The notes under the pieces: model-generated
Database searches by the model: none
The model's input: only the letters and a program-made list of their open reading frames with translations
What the model was told of the DNA's origin: nothing
Shown here: positions 25,210 through 38,699 of the stretch, one piece after another
Numbering within the stretch: position 1 is the first letter of the stretch
How the letters are laid out: each line of letters starts with the position of its first letter
From: Gordionus sp. m RMFG-2023
Taxonomy: Eukaryota > Nematomorpha > Gordioida > Chordodea > Parachordodidae
NCBI RefSeq assembly: GCF_954871325.1
Contig: NC_088777.1
Location: forward strand, 4,714,509-4,778,508
Reading direction: 5' to 3'
DNA length: 64,000 nucleotides
Translations under genes and position numbers: made by a program

Positions 25210-26639
25210 TTCGGAATCACTTTACGAAAAATTTTGATTTTGAACCAAGAAATATAGTTCAGTAATTTATAACACAAAGTTCTCAAAATTGAAATTCAGA
25301 AAAATTTTGCCAATGAATTTTTTGATTTTTTTTTTTGTAGATTTTTTACATAAAAGACTCAAATTTTTTTCGAAATTTAAAAAAAAAATCATCGGATGTT
25401 AATTCCAGATTACAAATACGACATATTTTCCTATTTTATTTATTTTTAATCATTTTTATTTAAAAAATTTAAAAAAAAAAGAAAAAAGAAAGTAAATATT
25501 TAAATTAAAAAATTCTTTTATTTTTATCATTTTAAAATTTGAATTCTAATCTGATTTTATACAATTTTAAAATATTCGAAAAAAAATTTGGTTTTATATA
25601 TAAATCCTTTCCTTTCCTTATATATATATATATATAAATATTCTTCGGGCCAATCACATACTTTTTAGGGACTTTGTTAGAATATGCTAAGTGATACGAT
25701 TAGCAATTCGAAGCAGATCATATCAAGATTTTCGTTTTAGAGGCTTTAGGGGGGGGGGGGGAGTGTATATAAGTCCTATTTGAAATATTTAGGACAGATT
25801 TTTATTTTTACGGGTCTTTGCCTAGTGCACATATATTTTTAAATTTGAATGTTGGATCTAATTTGAATTATAGTCACGTCATTTTTAATGAGGGAGGTGA
25901 GGGGGGGGATTGAGTAAGGTCTCTAATTGCCCCAATAATTTATATCATTTTTTTTTACTAATGAACCTGCGGCATGTTAAAATAGAATGAGCATTTTTGA
26001 TTGGTTGAATCTTTTTCTCGAAAGTAAAAAAAAATGGAAGAATGTGATCAGTTTGAATCGGATTTGGGTATTTGATCTACGATTAAATTTTCTGGAGCCC
26101 GAACCTGGGCCAGAAATTTTTGTAAGGGGCATGTTTAGCCCAGCCGACAAATTTATATTAAAAAATAAATTATTTAGAAAAAAATCTCTTATTCGCATTT
26201 ATCTAATCTAGGGAAAGGTTCCAAGTCCCAATTATACAAAATTACTTTTTTTAAAAAAATTAAAATATTCACTTTTTTTAATCTTTAAGCCCGGGGCTAG
26301 CTAGAGCCCTGGTTGTGCCATGCCAGGTTTCGAATCTACTTGCGATAATGGCTTTATTCGTAATGTCACAATTTTAAATTTCATTTTTAAACGAGGACAA
26401 TTTTTTTTTTATTTTACGTGTGGAGTTACTTGTCTACGAATTTCCGAGACGTGAAAATTTTTTAAAAAAGTTCAATTTTTCAAATTGGTAGCATTCACTT
26501 GCTTGGAACAGATTTCTTTTTTCCCCCAACTCTAGTTAATTTGAAACGTTAGTAAAAAATTCTTAAATTTGTTATAATTTTTAACATTTACTGCCAGATG
26601 TACTCAAATATCCCAAATATCTTAACCTTATTTATATAT
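25210..26639. other. AT-rich spacer
   Basis: No gene recognised. It holds a G run (25749-25761), a TA tract near 25620 and a GC-rich fragment at 26090-26130 similar to the CCGGACC/GGGTTC patches elsewhere. Confidence 0.5.
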
Positions 26640-26930
26640 TAAGTTTTAAAAAAAGGTAGTTCCTAGTAAGACTAAGATAATGGTGAATGAACAGATTTAG
26701 GTGGTATGGGCACACAATGAGAAAGGGTCCTATAAACTATATAGGTGATAAGGTTAAGAGTTTAGAAGGTGATGGGGGCAAATGTAAAAGAGGAGGGCCA
26801 AAACTTCAAAGGGCTTATAAAGTTAGAGCCAGTTATAAGTTAGATAAAAAAGATAGCATGAAAAACATAAAGTGGAGAGAGATATTGAAGGATCTTACCG
26901 CCAGAAAAGGTGAAATCTAAAATAAAAAAA
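26640..26930 (+). pseudogene. LINE 3' end, C-terminal tail of endonuclease/reverse transcriptase
   Basis: The frame 26687-26920 encodes NRFRWYGHTMRKGPINYIGD, then KCKRGGPKLQRAYK and KWREILKDLTARKGE. This is the typical tail of a LINE protein (RxRWxGHxxR, basic GP stretch, W-rich end). It is more intact than the copy at 55640: the WYGH motif is preserved and the frame reaches a natural-looking stop. The polymerase and endonuclease domains are absent, so it is a 5'-truncated insertion. Confidence 0.75.
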
Positions 26931-27109
26931 ATTTCTTAATAAATTATTTTTCGAATTAGAAATTAAATTATTTAAAAATCGAGGAATTTGGAATCCTCGC
27001 AATCTCCTTTACCACATCTGATGCCATGTCCTTCAATTTTGATTCACGCTTTATTTAAGGGGTTCCACTTAGAGATGTTAGAATTATAATGAACCGTACA
27101 CATCGTAAA

Positions 27110-27311
27110 TAGTGTTGTTACACGGCTCGCGTTTTGAGCCGATTTTTATAAGCGGCTGACTCAATATTTCATCTAGAATAATATTACGCAAAGCCTTAAA
27201 GATTTTGTTTGTAAAAGGGAACAAAAGGTTTGGACATCTATTAGCGAAATCTCGAGACTCTCAGAGCAATATTTTTCTGGCTAAAATATTGAGAGCCCTT
27301 TAACAACACTA
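27110..27311. repeat. TAGTGTTGTT foldback element
   Basis: About 200 bp with ends TAGTGTTGTTACACGGCTC and a right end GAGCCCTTTAACAACACTA type. The whole copy is nearly palindromic: CTCAATATTTCATCTAGAAT on the left pairs with the TTTCTGGCTAAAATATTGAG block on the right, and further inside the arms continue to a centre near GGGAACAAAAGG. No coding capacity. Confidence 0.8.
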
Positions 27312-29054
27312 TACTCTTATAAATAATCACAAAATTTATATAAAAGGAAAGATACAAAATTTATATAGGCTTATTTTATTTTTTTTTCTTTTAAATAAAA
27401 ATATATATATATATAATTGATGGATAAACATCTTAAAATTTTGAAACACGAAGAAAAACTGGCAATGTTTACCTTCTTTTTTTTTAAAGATATGATTATT
27501 ATAACCTCTTGGAGAAGGAGGCTATAATGACCTGTATAAAGTGACCCCTTTTCAGGCTCAAATCCGGAATCATCTAACATCCAAAATAGAAAATTTTTTC
27601 TTTATTTATGTACAATAGGGAACGCTTTTAAAAAAAATGAGTGTTGAACGAAATGTAAAACATCTTGCAAAAAACATATCATTATAAGCCAGTTTAAAAA
27701 ATAGTTCTTTTTCAATTATATATATTTTGATGAAATAATAAAATATATACCTATTATCTATCATATATTATATTAATTATATCAAAGCCGATTTTTTAAA
27801 AAAAATTTTTTTGTAGTTTTAGATAAAACTAAACTTGAACTGACGTAAATTTTTTTCTTCTTTAAATCTCAAATAATAATAAGTTTAAAATTATTAAAAA
27901 AATTTTAATAACGTTGAAAAAAATTAATAAAACGTTACGAAAATGTATTAGGGACCCTATCTATATCTTGTATATTCATTTTAAAAAAATCGGCCTGTCC
28001 CCAAGTTTATAAATTATTTTTAAGCGGTTCCCGTATGACTAAACTTATAAAATAATTAAAATACATTTTACGGTCCGCTCAAACCCGCCCCGTGTTTCGG
28101 TCCGGACCTAAACGTCCCTGATATATTTTTTTTAAATATTATAAATAATAATTCGTAAAAAATAAATATTTATATAATTTCCTTTTTAGCTATTTTTTTT
28201 TAATGACAATATTTGATGAAAGAATAAAAAAAAAAAAATTTATATTTCATACGTCATAACTGATCAATTTAACGAGCCTTTCCCCCTTCAAATTTTTTTT
28301 TTTTTAAATTTGGGGAGAAAATATCGTTATTTTTTTATAAAAATAGAAATAAAAGGAAGGGTAAAGAAAGAATGGAAGAAAAAAATGAGAAAATGGAAAG
28401 AAGATTGATTAATTAGGAAAAAAAAAAATTTTTTGTCTTCTAACTAAATAAATATTTGAAAATTAAATATTTAATAACATTTTTTTTTTAATTTTATTTT
28501 ATAAAATAAAATTCACAAACAATATTTTAATTTTTTATTTTCTTAATAATTTTTTTAAAAAATAATTTATGAATTAAATTAATTGTTAAAATTTTTCGCA
28601 TAATAAATATAAATGTAACCGAAAAAAAAAATAATATAATAAAATTTTTGTATCTGTATCTATCTTACATAAAGGCATTCTGTTGAAGTATCGACCAATC
28701 AAATAAGAATAATTTCGCCCAATCAAAAATTTAGGTAAAAATTTGAATAATTATTTTACAAATGATTCTTTGTTTTGGACATTGCAATTTATTTTCTTGA
28801 AAATTATAGATATTATATAGATATTATATATATATATATATTTTTTATAATTTTGTAAATTGTAATTTAACTATTCTTTTAAATATTTTAGGCTGCCATT
28901 TTTAATTTTTAACCAATCAGAAAAATGTTGTATTTTGTTGAAATTGGTCAGTGTTTTATTTTTTCAACTTTTAAAATCATATTATGAGCACGTGATTGCA
29001 TGGCTAGAATATACCTATCTTATAAATTGTAGATGATTTTTGTCGGTAACCTCT
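27312..29054. other. AT-rich spacer
   Basis: Nothing gene-like seen. Mostly A/T homopolymer and simple repeats, with a GC-rich fragment near 28070-28110. Confidence 0.5.
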
Positions 29055-29275
29055 GAATCATCTGGCCCGCGTTTTATATTTTAAAACCGGCCTAGCATTT
29101 AAAAAAAAAATTCGGACTCGGCCCGGATATTTTTAAAATACATTATTATTTATTTTTGATTTTTATAGCTAATAATGGCGGTTTCAAATATTTAAATCCG
29201 GTCCGGCCCGGATTTTTTTATTTAAAAATTTCAAGCTCGGGCCGGGTCGGGTTTAGTTCGGGCTTGCAGGTCCCT
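29055..29275. repeat. GC-rich arm repeat, second copy
   Basis: Arms CTGGCCCGCGTTTTATATTT and GCTCGGGCCGGGTCGGG surround a core with ATAGCTAATAATGGCGGTTT that matches the 7120 copy. The overlapping 61-codon frame is not a gene. Confidence 0.55.
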
Positions 29276-29742
29276 GTTTTATATTTTAAAAAAATCTATG
29301 GATATTCAAAATTTAGTGACAAAATTGTCAGAAATTCATAGGGTAGGTTATTTCAAACATAATAGAAAATATTTGCCGTAACAAAAAAAATAGATTTTTT
29401 GAAATTTTTTTTTAATAATAAAAACGCACTCAAAAAAGTTGATAAAATAACACATTACCGGAAAACACCAATGATGCTTACATTTATAAATAAACACATT
29501 TAGAAATAGAAATATCTATCTATAATGATATAAACCAAAAAAAATTTGTTTTTTTAATGGTATATTTTACATAAATTACCCTTTAAGAACTTAAATAATA
29601 CAAATTCTGACGACCAATAGCGGTCGTTCAAATTTATAAGCCAGAACCGAAAATGTTTGCCTTATTTTTAACCCCCTAGTATTTTAGTTTTATATACCTT
29701 TTTTAAACCTAAGCCGCCCGAATTTTTTTTTTAAATGTCCAT

Positions 29743-29917
29743 CAGAGTTGTTAAAGGATCTCGATACAAGTATCTAGATCCTGTATCTAGATATAAAAAT
29801 GTGATATCTGTATCTGTATCTAGATAGATTTTTGATTAAAATATCGATATCTAGATATTATCTTAGACGATGTATCTGTATCTAGATCCATTTAAAAAGT
29901 ATCTTTTAACATCTCTG
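29743..29917. mobile_element. CAGAGTTGTTAAA MITE, third and older copy, inverted
   Basis: Ends CAGAGTTGTTAAAGGATC and ATCTTTTAACATCTCTG. The interior again carries TATCTAGAT and GTATCTGTATCTAGAT repeats, in the opposite orientation to the other two copies. Flanking 8-mers do not match, which fits an older insertion or altered flanks. Confidence 0.8.
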
Positions 29918-31327
29918 TTATTTTTAAATAATTTTGTAAATGGTTTCGAAAGGAAGAATTTAAAGAACAGAAACAAACGAATGAATGAATAATATGATCC
30001 ATTATAAGATTTTTCCGATTGGTTAATCATTATAATTAATCTAAAATCGATTTTAAAAATTCGGGGTGGACACACGGTAAATTTTCTAAAAAAAAAAATT
30101 TCTTTTTTTTTTCGGTCCTGCCCAATCCGGAGCTCGTAAATTTTTCCGTTTTTTTTTGGATAATATTTTTTTTTTACAGCTGAATTTAGGCCATAACCTT
30201 CAAGTCACCCATTAAATGTCAAAAAGTCAATAAGGTAAATTTATTAAATTGTATTTAAAAATTAGGACAAATGAACTTATGATGCAATTTATCGAATATA
30301 ATATCATTTTATTTGTATTATAAACGCTACCCCCCCCCCCCTTCCAATTTACTTTCGGTATATTTTTTAGATAAGTAAATAAATTTACGTGATTTAGAAA
30401 GTTTATTTTGCTTGTTGGAGGTTCGAAAAAACTGGGTTCGGTCATGCCATCTAACTGGAGAATCATTTAGGTGGAACGATTAAAAATGAGGGACCTTCTA
30501 CACATTTGAAGCACCAGCATCACGTATAGTGCTTTCAAAGAATTGTCATATTAAACGTCTATATTAGGCTGAGATAAAAAGAAGTTGGGGCAAAGAGAAG
30601 GCCTATATACTAGAGAATTGTATACAATAATATTTAACTACTTTATCGGGGTAAGGGTAAGGGTTGATTTTAATTTTAAGTCTTGTGTTAAATAAGTCAA
30701 ATCGTCATTTAAGACGTTTCGCCCTTTTGTACTGTTGAAAGCGACAGAGCTAATGCCTGATTCTTCTGCTGGGGAGAAAATGACATATTGAAGTTAATTT
30801 AAAATGACTAGAGTCGTCTCCTCCAATTTCTAGTCAGACTGCAGTTACTGTGCCCACAAAACGATTAGCTTCATGTTTAAACGCTTAGACTTTTTAAAAA
30901 AGCCCATACCCGCTATTTTTATATTTGGTATGGGTCCTGGCAGAAACTTACTAATAGGTTGACAACTGCGTTCACTTGAGATTAATGCTGAGTTAAGTTT
31001 CGTTTTTATATAGAAAAAAAAATCAGATGTAATCTTAAAGACTTATAATCATATCGATTTAATTCAGATTTATCATAGATCAATAAAATTTAATGTATAT
31101 TACAGTGCAATGCCCGGCCCGACCACCCCCAACCCCGCCGGGGTCCGAAGATATTTTGGTCTTACGAGCCTAATTTTTAAAAATAATTTTATTTCCGGCT
31201 ATGACAAAAAAAAATAAGTTCGGGCCGGGCTTTTTCGGGTCGGACTATTTTGGGCTATTACGATAAATTCACATTGTTTCAATTTGATTTGTTACATATA
31301 AACTCCTCATAATTTATTTCATAAAAA

Positions 31328-31534
31328 TTAGTTTATATTTGAAGATTTAATATCCATTTGCACCGAAAAAAAACCGAACCCATTCTCGTCATCTAATCGA
31401 ATTTTTCCAAAAAATAAATGGGAACCAATATTAGGTTTTAAAAATTGCGAAAATTCTGGCATCAAGGCTTTTAGATGATCTGTTTCGTCTCGTGATTTTG
31501 TTACAGCTGTTTTGCCTAGAGCCTTTTCAACCAT
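31328..31534 (-). CDS. Possible small gene or terminal exon, 68 codons, unknown function
   Basis: Encodes MVEKALGKTAVTKSRDETDH and continues with a mixed, protein-like composition (ALMPEFSQFL, HLFFGKIRLDDENGFGFF) unlike the Ile/Asn/Lys-rich chance frames around it. The start context is AAAATGG. On the same strand AATAAA (31313-31318) lies ten bases past the stop. A good splice-donor string (GGTAAGTG) sits 9-16 bases upstream of the ATG, which may be chance. I do not recognise the family, and no signal peptide or membrane segment is visible. It could be a short gene, the last exon of a longer one, or part of a decayed element. Confidence 0.35.
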   Translation of the reverse strand: MVEKALGKTAVTKSRDETDHLKALMPEFSQFLKPNIGSHLFFGKIRLDDENGFGFFSVQMDIKSSNIN

Positions 31535-31619
31535 TTTGCGGCACTTACCCTAAAGGTGTCGCTGATGCACTTTTTTTTAATGAAAATCACGTGATCTCTT
31601 ATTTTTGGTCCCTTATCGG

Positions 31620-34600
31620 AAATATGATTATAATTTATAATATATACTATACGTTATCATTTTTTATTTAATGTCGAAAATTTCAATTCAAAAATCAAAG
31701 ATGATTTATTTTTTTTTGGTGGAGTTATAAAAATAATAAATTAGATACCAGAATTTGTTTTTAGGAAATTAGTTATAACATTATAATAAATTAATTTAGA
31801 AGTCTAAAAAAAATATAAAAAAATTGAAGCTCTCGGGAGACTGTTGTGTAGTAAATAATTCTTAGAAACCTCTCCAGAGATCTTTGCTAATATATTTTCC
31901 TTATCCCTCTAAGCCAGGATTTGTAAAATTTTTAAACATATTGAATCCATGGAATCCACTTAATGAAGAGGCCCCTTATTTTTTTTATAATAATTGGGCT
32001 TATGAAGGTCATGTTATATTGTATGAATATTTTTGCCTGGGATTATTCTGCTATCATCCAAAAAAAAACCAAAAAAAAACAAAAAAAAAATTCTTATAAA
32101 CTTCATGATATAATTTTTAACATAACTTCGGGAGGAAGTAAAGACTTCGCCCCTCCCCTCTCTCCCCCAAGATTCTAACAATATTGCCCTCACAACTTTT
32201 TAACCCCTCACGAATCAAAGAACTTTACCCGCACCCTCAAAAATTTTGCCTTCTGCCACCTTAAAATCTTCATCAAAATTAGCTGAATAGAAAATCCGAA
32301 TGAATACCCAACCCGATTTTATTTCAAATGAGAATAATGTTCTCACTACTTGCTATTTAAACGAAGAACTTGCACCCCCTCCCCCCTCCCAAGGGAAAGA
32401 GTTTTTCCCTAGTGGATTATATAATCTTTAAAAAAAAATTACTCCAATAAATTAAGTCCTGTTGTCTCTTTACCATCGCCACATCTTTCACACAAAAAAA
32501 AAATAAATGAAAGAAAGAAAATGAATATGAATATGCATATAAATAGAATTATATAAAATTAATTTTTTTTTTTGTCATGTTCAGGTAAATTAGCATCTAA
32601 TAAAAAAAAATATTTAATTTATTTAAATTAAATATTGTAATTATAAATAAATATAATTCCTAATCATACATATAAATTATATTTTGTAATAATTATTCTT
32701 CTTTCTTAATTTATTTATTATTATTATTATTATGCATAAAAAAAAATTTTTTATGTTATTTTTTTATGCCATCAAAAAAAAAATAAATTATATAATATTA
32801 TATAAATATACTCATTAATTTTTAATAAATATTATTTTAATATTACACCTTTTCTTCCTTTTTCACCTAAAATTCTTAAAAAATAAAAATAAATATTAAT
32901 TATGTAATTTATATAATAACCTAACGTGATTGCATTTGTTAATATATTATATATGTATATAAAAATAAAGATAAATTATAAAAAAAATTTAATATATAAA
33001 TATATTTATGATTAGTATAATAAGTAAGTAAGTATAATGTGTACAGTATTGACAATAATGAATTACTTTTTATGCATAAATTTTGGGAATCTAAATCGAT
33101 AAAAAAATAAAATAAAATATAAAATTCAGGTAATAGCTCTTATTTTGTTTCACTCATCTCCAGTCTTCGGCGGTGAAAAATACGCGCGTGTTGTCATAGC
33201 GGCCTATTTGATATTTTAATTTTTCTTTAATAATATAAATTTGATATTTTAAATAATTTTTAAACTAATCAATGTATCAATAAAAAAAAATATATATTAT
33301 TAGATTAGATTATAGATAAAAAAAAAATTAAATTTTTTTAATGGGAAGGATGATTTTATTATTAATAAATAATTTTGACTCAATAATCCTTATTTTTTTA
33401 CCCCCAGAATAAATCACATTTTTATCATACACTAACCACCACACGCATTGCGTAATATCAATTTATTGATTAAGTTATTGTTAATTTTTTTTTTTACAAA
33501 TCAAAATTTCATAGTTTTAAATTATTCGTTTTTTACATATAATTTAATTAGGAATTATAACATACAAAATCCTTATTGCATTATTTTAATATTTTAATTT
33601 ATCAATTGTGTGTAATCATATTTTGGCAATTTTGTTATAATGATATTCTCTAATTACTCTTATCATTATAATAATATTAACGGAAATATCCGTGCAAAAA
33701 ATACACAAGACATTTTAAAAAAAAACAGTTTTTTTTAAAAAATTAAATCAACACAATTTGGAATATCTTTTTCTAATTGCATCTTCTTACATGTTTTATT
33801 TTTAAATAATTGTGGTTTTTGCTATTACTTAAATAGTATCTTTTTCGATTACCATAATATTTATTATATAATTAATATTATAAACTCTTTACAAAAAAAT
33901 TTTCCATTAATATTTTATATATGACCCCCCCCCCCCCCCTTCTAGATTAAAGTTGATCTATAATAAGCAATCAATAATTTTTAGGGTTATGTAATGTAGT
34001 AACTAGTTGAGTTTTATTTAAACTATATTTTTTTTAGTATAGTTTGAAATATTAAAAATGAGGGACATGGGATCAGAAATGTTTCGGAGACGTTATGGAA
34101 AATTTTGGAACGGGAAAAAAAGGAGAATTATGAGAAGATTCATGGGGCGAAAGTTAATGGAATTAAATTTTTTTTAATTTATATTTATTTATTACGTAAT
34201 TAACATAATGATAGATATATAATATTTATGATAGCTTATTCATAAATATTCCGTGTTTGGGCATAACAAAGATCATAGAAACTTCTTACTATCTTATTTC
34301 AGAATGGCATAATTAATAACTTAGATTTAATAAAAACGTTCAATGTCATATAAAGATTGTACTGAATAGAAAATAAAAATTTGGAAACATTTTCTGGGAA
34401 AGGCGTTCTTGGAAAGTTCCAAAACATGGAACGTAAACTCGTGTCTTTATTTCGGGGTCCGAGCACTTGACTAGTTACCTATGATTATTTACTTTTTAGG
34501 AAAAATGTAACTTTCGTTACAAATTCAGTTACAATTGGGTATTTTCAAACTCTACATATATTATAAAGTAGATTTATTTTAAAAATTAAGGGATAAAGTA

Positions 34601-35471
34601 AAGAAAAGTTTATACCAGTATTTTTCTTAAGCATTTTCCAAAAAATAAAATAATCATTACCAATGTTATACGTATTTATAATTATAAAAAAAAAAATTCC
34701 AACAGATTTTATTATATAAAAAAATTTTTTAAATATATTAATTATTACTAAAATAAGAAAGTTATTGATAAAAAGAAAAAAATAGCATAAATTTAACTTT
34801 TAAAATATTTAAAAATTTTTTTTAAAAAAAATAAAATATTATGATTAATTAAGGCAGGTTTTCATGTTTTATTATGGTTATAAATGAAAAATATCATAAC
34901 TTTATTCTCCCTTTTTTTTTGCTTCTTGATCATCTTCTATTTTTCAATCAATTAATAATAAAAAAACAAAAAAAAAATCATAGGGGAAAAATAAAACCAT
35001 TATATATATTTTTTTTAAAAATAAAATTTTTTAACATGAGATAGGTATATAAAATGTTATAAATATAATATATTACGAAAATTTATTATGATAAAATTCA
35101 TTAAAATATAGCTCTTTATATTTAGGGAGGGGAGAGTTTAGTCGATGGCGGCTTCATTCAACATTCCCCCAAATAATGAAGTTTAAAATCTTAAACATTT
35201 TGCGTTTCTTTAACTTATGAAATTACATCCGTTTTTCACTAAGCTAATTTGATGTAGCCTCAGAAAATTAATACCTTAATTAAACAAAGAAACCTTTTTT
35301 TATAACACATTATTTTGATTCGATTCGCATTGTATGAATAGGAATTTATACAATTATTCGATTCGAATAAAAAATAATAATATTCACAGATTAATAGTAT
35401 TCGAAAATATTCATCATAAATTATTAGTAAAGAGGGGTGATGTTAGTATACACCTCAAATTCTATAAGATA
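31620..35471. other. AT-rich spacer
   Basis: No gene recognised in almost 4 kb. It contains pyrimidine-rich stretches at 32140-32400, a 15-base C run (33925-33939), and TA/ATT repeats at 32640-33050. TTCGATTCGAAT-like motifs near 35310-35400 may be transposon ends. Confidence 0.5.
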
Positions 35472-35665
35472 TAGTGTTGTTAAACGGCTAACTCAATATT
35501 TTAACCATAATACATTTTCCAAGCCTCAAGAGTTTGCTGATAGATGTCCAAACCTTTGTTCCTTCTTCAAGCAAAATTTTCAGGCTTTGCTTAATATTAT
35601 TCTGGATGAAATATTGAATTAGCTGTTTTTAAAAATCGGCTCAAAACGAGCCTTTAACAACACTA
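35472..35665. repeat. TAGTGTTGTT foldback element
   Basis: Ends TAGTGTTGTTAAACGGCTAA and CTCAAAACGAGCCTTTAACA with CACTA. The arms pair over most of the 194 bp (CTCAATATTTTAACCATAAT against ATTATTCTGGATGAAATATT). A 61-codon frame across it is incidental. No convincing target duplication. Confidence 0.8.
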
Positions 35666-38150
35666 AAATCTTATGAGGAGAGGAGAGGACTTTCTTTCTT
35701 TCTTCTCCAGGCGCTTTCGTGGCCACTCTTGTATTTATTTGTCTTGTTGCCTGTCAATAAAAAACAAATCACGAGTTATTTTTAATTATTTTTTTAAAAA
35801 AACGTCGTTTTGTTGGCTAAATAATTGTAAAAAAAAACAAAAAAAACTATAATAATTATAATTATCTTTTAAAGCAAAAAAAAGATAAATTATATAAATT
35901 TAAAAACCGCAAATTTTTTAGTATTTTTTTTTATGATATTAAAAAAAAAATTAGACATTTTTGACTTTTCTCTCCTCGCTATAATTTTACATATTATAAT
36001 GTTATATTATATATTATAAAATTTAATAATATTAATGAATCTTAAAAATTGGAAAGAAAAAATAAAATAAATGTAAAATTATATAAAAATTAATCTACAT
36101 ATATAATTATAAAAAATAAAAATAAGGTAAGAAAAAATCAAATTAATTATTAATAAAGCGATAAAATTTGAATAATTTTTTTATTTTTATTTTAATACAA
36201 TTAATTGTGTGTTGTGGTGATATAGAAAGAAGAGATAGAAAGAAACGAACACGTTAATATAAATACTACATACTATATACAATATACTAATTTATTATTA
36301 TATATATATATATATGATCTATGGTTTGTGAGTTGACTTATTAAGTGACTAACCTTCATAGCAAAAATTTTTCTATACATTTTTTTTGATTGTATATTTA
36401 AAGTTTGCAAGTTTTAATAGATATCATTTTAAGCTAATAAAAATTTAGATACATTTCAGTCCCCCTTGAAAATTGAACAAATTGGGGGGCTAGCAACTAT
36501 TTTATAGATGAATACATAATCTGGCCCTAGAATCGTAGTGAAAGCGTGGCGGAAAATCTTGGCGACGCCTGTCTAAAACCGTATCACGTCAGCATGGTGT
36601 AACTTTTCCTGCTAACGAATGCATCAACGCGAAAGGGGACGCATTTTAGCGAATGTATAACCGCGAATATACATATAATAAATATAATTAATGTAATATT
36701 ATGTAAATCTATCCTTTTATTTTCTTGTATAACACTAACAGTCAACTCCAATTTGATTATATTCTTGCGAAATTAGGAGCTATATTTCACCTATTATGAG
36801 GTCTCTAGTAAATTTGTGTCTCAATAAGCCCCAAACCCGGGGTTTGTAGACCTAATTGGTTTATTAACTCTTTATATTTATGGACAATGTTTAATTGATA
36901 TAACATCCCATATGTAAATATTCATATAAAAATGATAAAATATGACCTTTTTAGAATTTTAAAATAAATGTGTTGTAAAATTTGTAATAATTTTTTTTAA
37001 TATTTTTTCCTAATCTTGCGAAGAATGATTATTAAAAAAATCTTTAATAGTATAGCCAATGAATACTTATTTTTATATTATCATATAATTAATATACTAA
37101 AATATAATTTAATTAATCTGACTAACCCTGATTCTACTAGCCCTTTGTTAATTATTATGTTTATTATCTTCGAAAAAAATATATTTTAGCCATGATGAAT
37201 TCTGAAACTTCCTGAAATGGGAAAAGGAGAGTTTTAGATTTCATATCTAGTAACTAGGTCTCAAAATTTACCAAATAGAGGTCCAAACCTTTCTGCCATT
37301 TATGAGTAAAATATCAAGGAATCCGGGTCTTTTTGTGTAAAAAAAAATCCTAATAACGACAATCTTATTATTTTCAAATTATTCATAATTTTATGTTGCC
37401 TACATATTTATGGTGTAAAATCATTTTAATTTTTACAGAAATTTTTATTAAAAATAACATTGGGTTAATCATATAAATTATACTAGTGTTTAAATATAAC
37501 ATTTCTGTTCATTTGAATTTTTAATTAAGTTAGGTAATTGCATTGTTTGCCGTTTAGATTTTTAGCCATTATGCTGATTTTTTTTAGCCAACTGCGCATA
37601 TCTCCGTATTGGTTGATTTTTTAGCCAATTACTCAACAAAAAATTGGATTTTTTAAAAAAATTTAATATTTAAAATTTATTATTTGATTTTTTATTTTAA
37701 AATTTGCCATTATATAAAATGGAAAAATTGTTAGGCTGTGTCCTTGCTCGCCTTGTTCTCTGTTCAAAATTCTGAGCAGAGCAATCCTATTCAGAGAAAC
37801 AGCTGGGACACACTTTTTTGGCATAAGGTAAATGATAGGATCACCAAAATACTCTTAGACAGCTATTTAGAATTTTAAAAAGAAAAGAAGACTAGCTAAA
37901 GCATACCCTTAAGAGTAGTTATTAAGTTTTCTGACACTTTTTTCCCCTTTTTTATGACACCTAGAACCCTTGGACCCTCCACTTTTAATTAGGGTCCGGC
38001 TCTGGGTTCAGCCAAAATACGAGGGTTCAGGGTCCGGGTTTGGGTTTACATCCCTGATTCGCTCTACCCCTTAAAAGAATTTCCGAAAAATAATTCTTAA
38101 TTTCTTCCACTACCCCTCCCCCAATCCCACCTACCTCCTATCCCGGAGCT
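35666..38150. other. AT-rich spacer with a small inverted repeat
   Basis: No gene recognised. At 37736-37813, TGTGTCC and GTTCTCTG are mirrored by CAGAGAAACAGCTGGGACACA, a possible 78-bp element. A less AT-rich patch at 36529-36660 has stops in all frames that I checked. Confidence 0.45.
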
Positions 38151-38158
38151 ATATCTAT

Positions 38159-38539
38159 TAGAGATCTGCACGGCCCGAGTCAGGCCCGAACGGTCTTCAG
38201 ACCGGGCCAGGCCTAATATTTTTGAAAAAAATTCAAGCCGGATCGGGTCTGACCTTTTTTTTAAAATATATCTAAATTTATCAATTTTATATTGGATTTT
38301 TTATGTAAAATAAAAATATTTGATTTTATTCATTGAAACTAAACGACATATAACACATGTCTTTTATTTTGAGTAATTATAAAAATTAATTTCCATATTT
38401 AAATAAATTCGGGCCGGGTCGGGTGGGTAAATTTTTTTTAAAAAAAATTCGGGTTCGGGCCGGGCCGGGCCGGCAAAACTTTTAAAAAAAATTTCGGGCC
38501 GGGCCGGGCTTGAAAAATTAGGCCCGATGCAGATCACTA
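38159..38539. mobile_element. GGGCC-rich MITE, complete, 8-bp target duplication
   Basis: Ends TAGAGATCTGCACGGCCC and, inverted, TAGTGATCTGCATCGGGCC. Perfect 8-bp duplications ATATCTAT lie at 38151-38158 and 38540-38547. The centre is AT-rich and contains TTTATGTAAAATAAAAATAT, shared with copies at 18096 and about 24900. The right arm carries a triplicated GGGCCGGG motif. Confidence 0.93.
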
Positions 38540-38699
38540 ATATCTATATCGAATATAAGTTTTTAATTGTCATCATATGATGGCATTATGATTCTAATAG
38601 TTTATACATATTATATTTCTCAAAAATACAATGTTAATGTCTCCCATTTACATAATTAATTTGTTTGACTAACCTTTTTGGGTTCCTTTTGTTCGGGTT

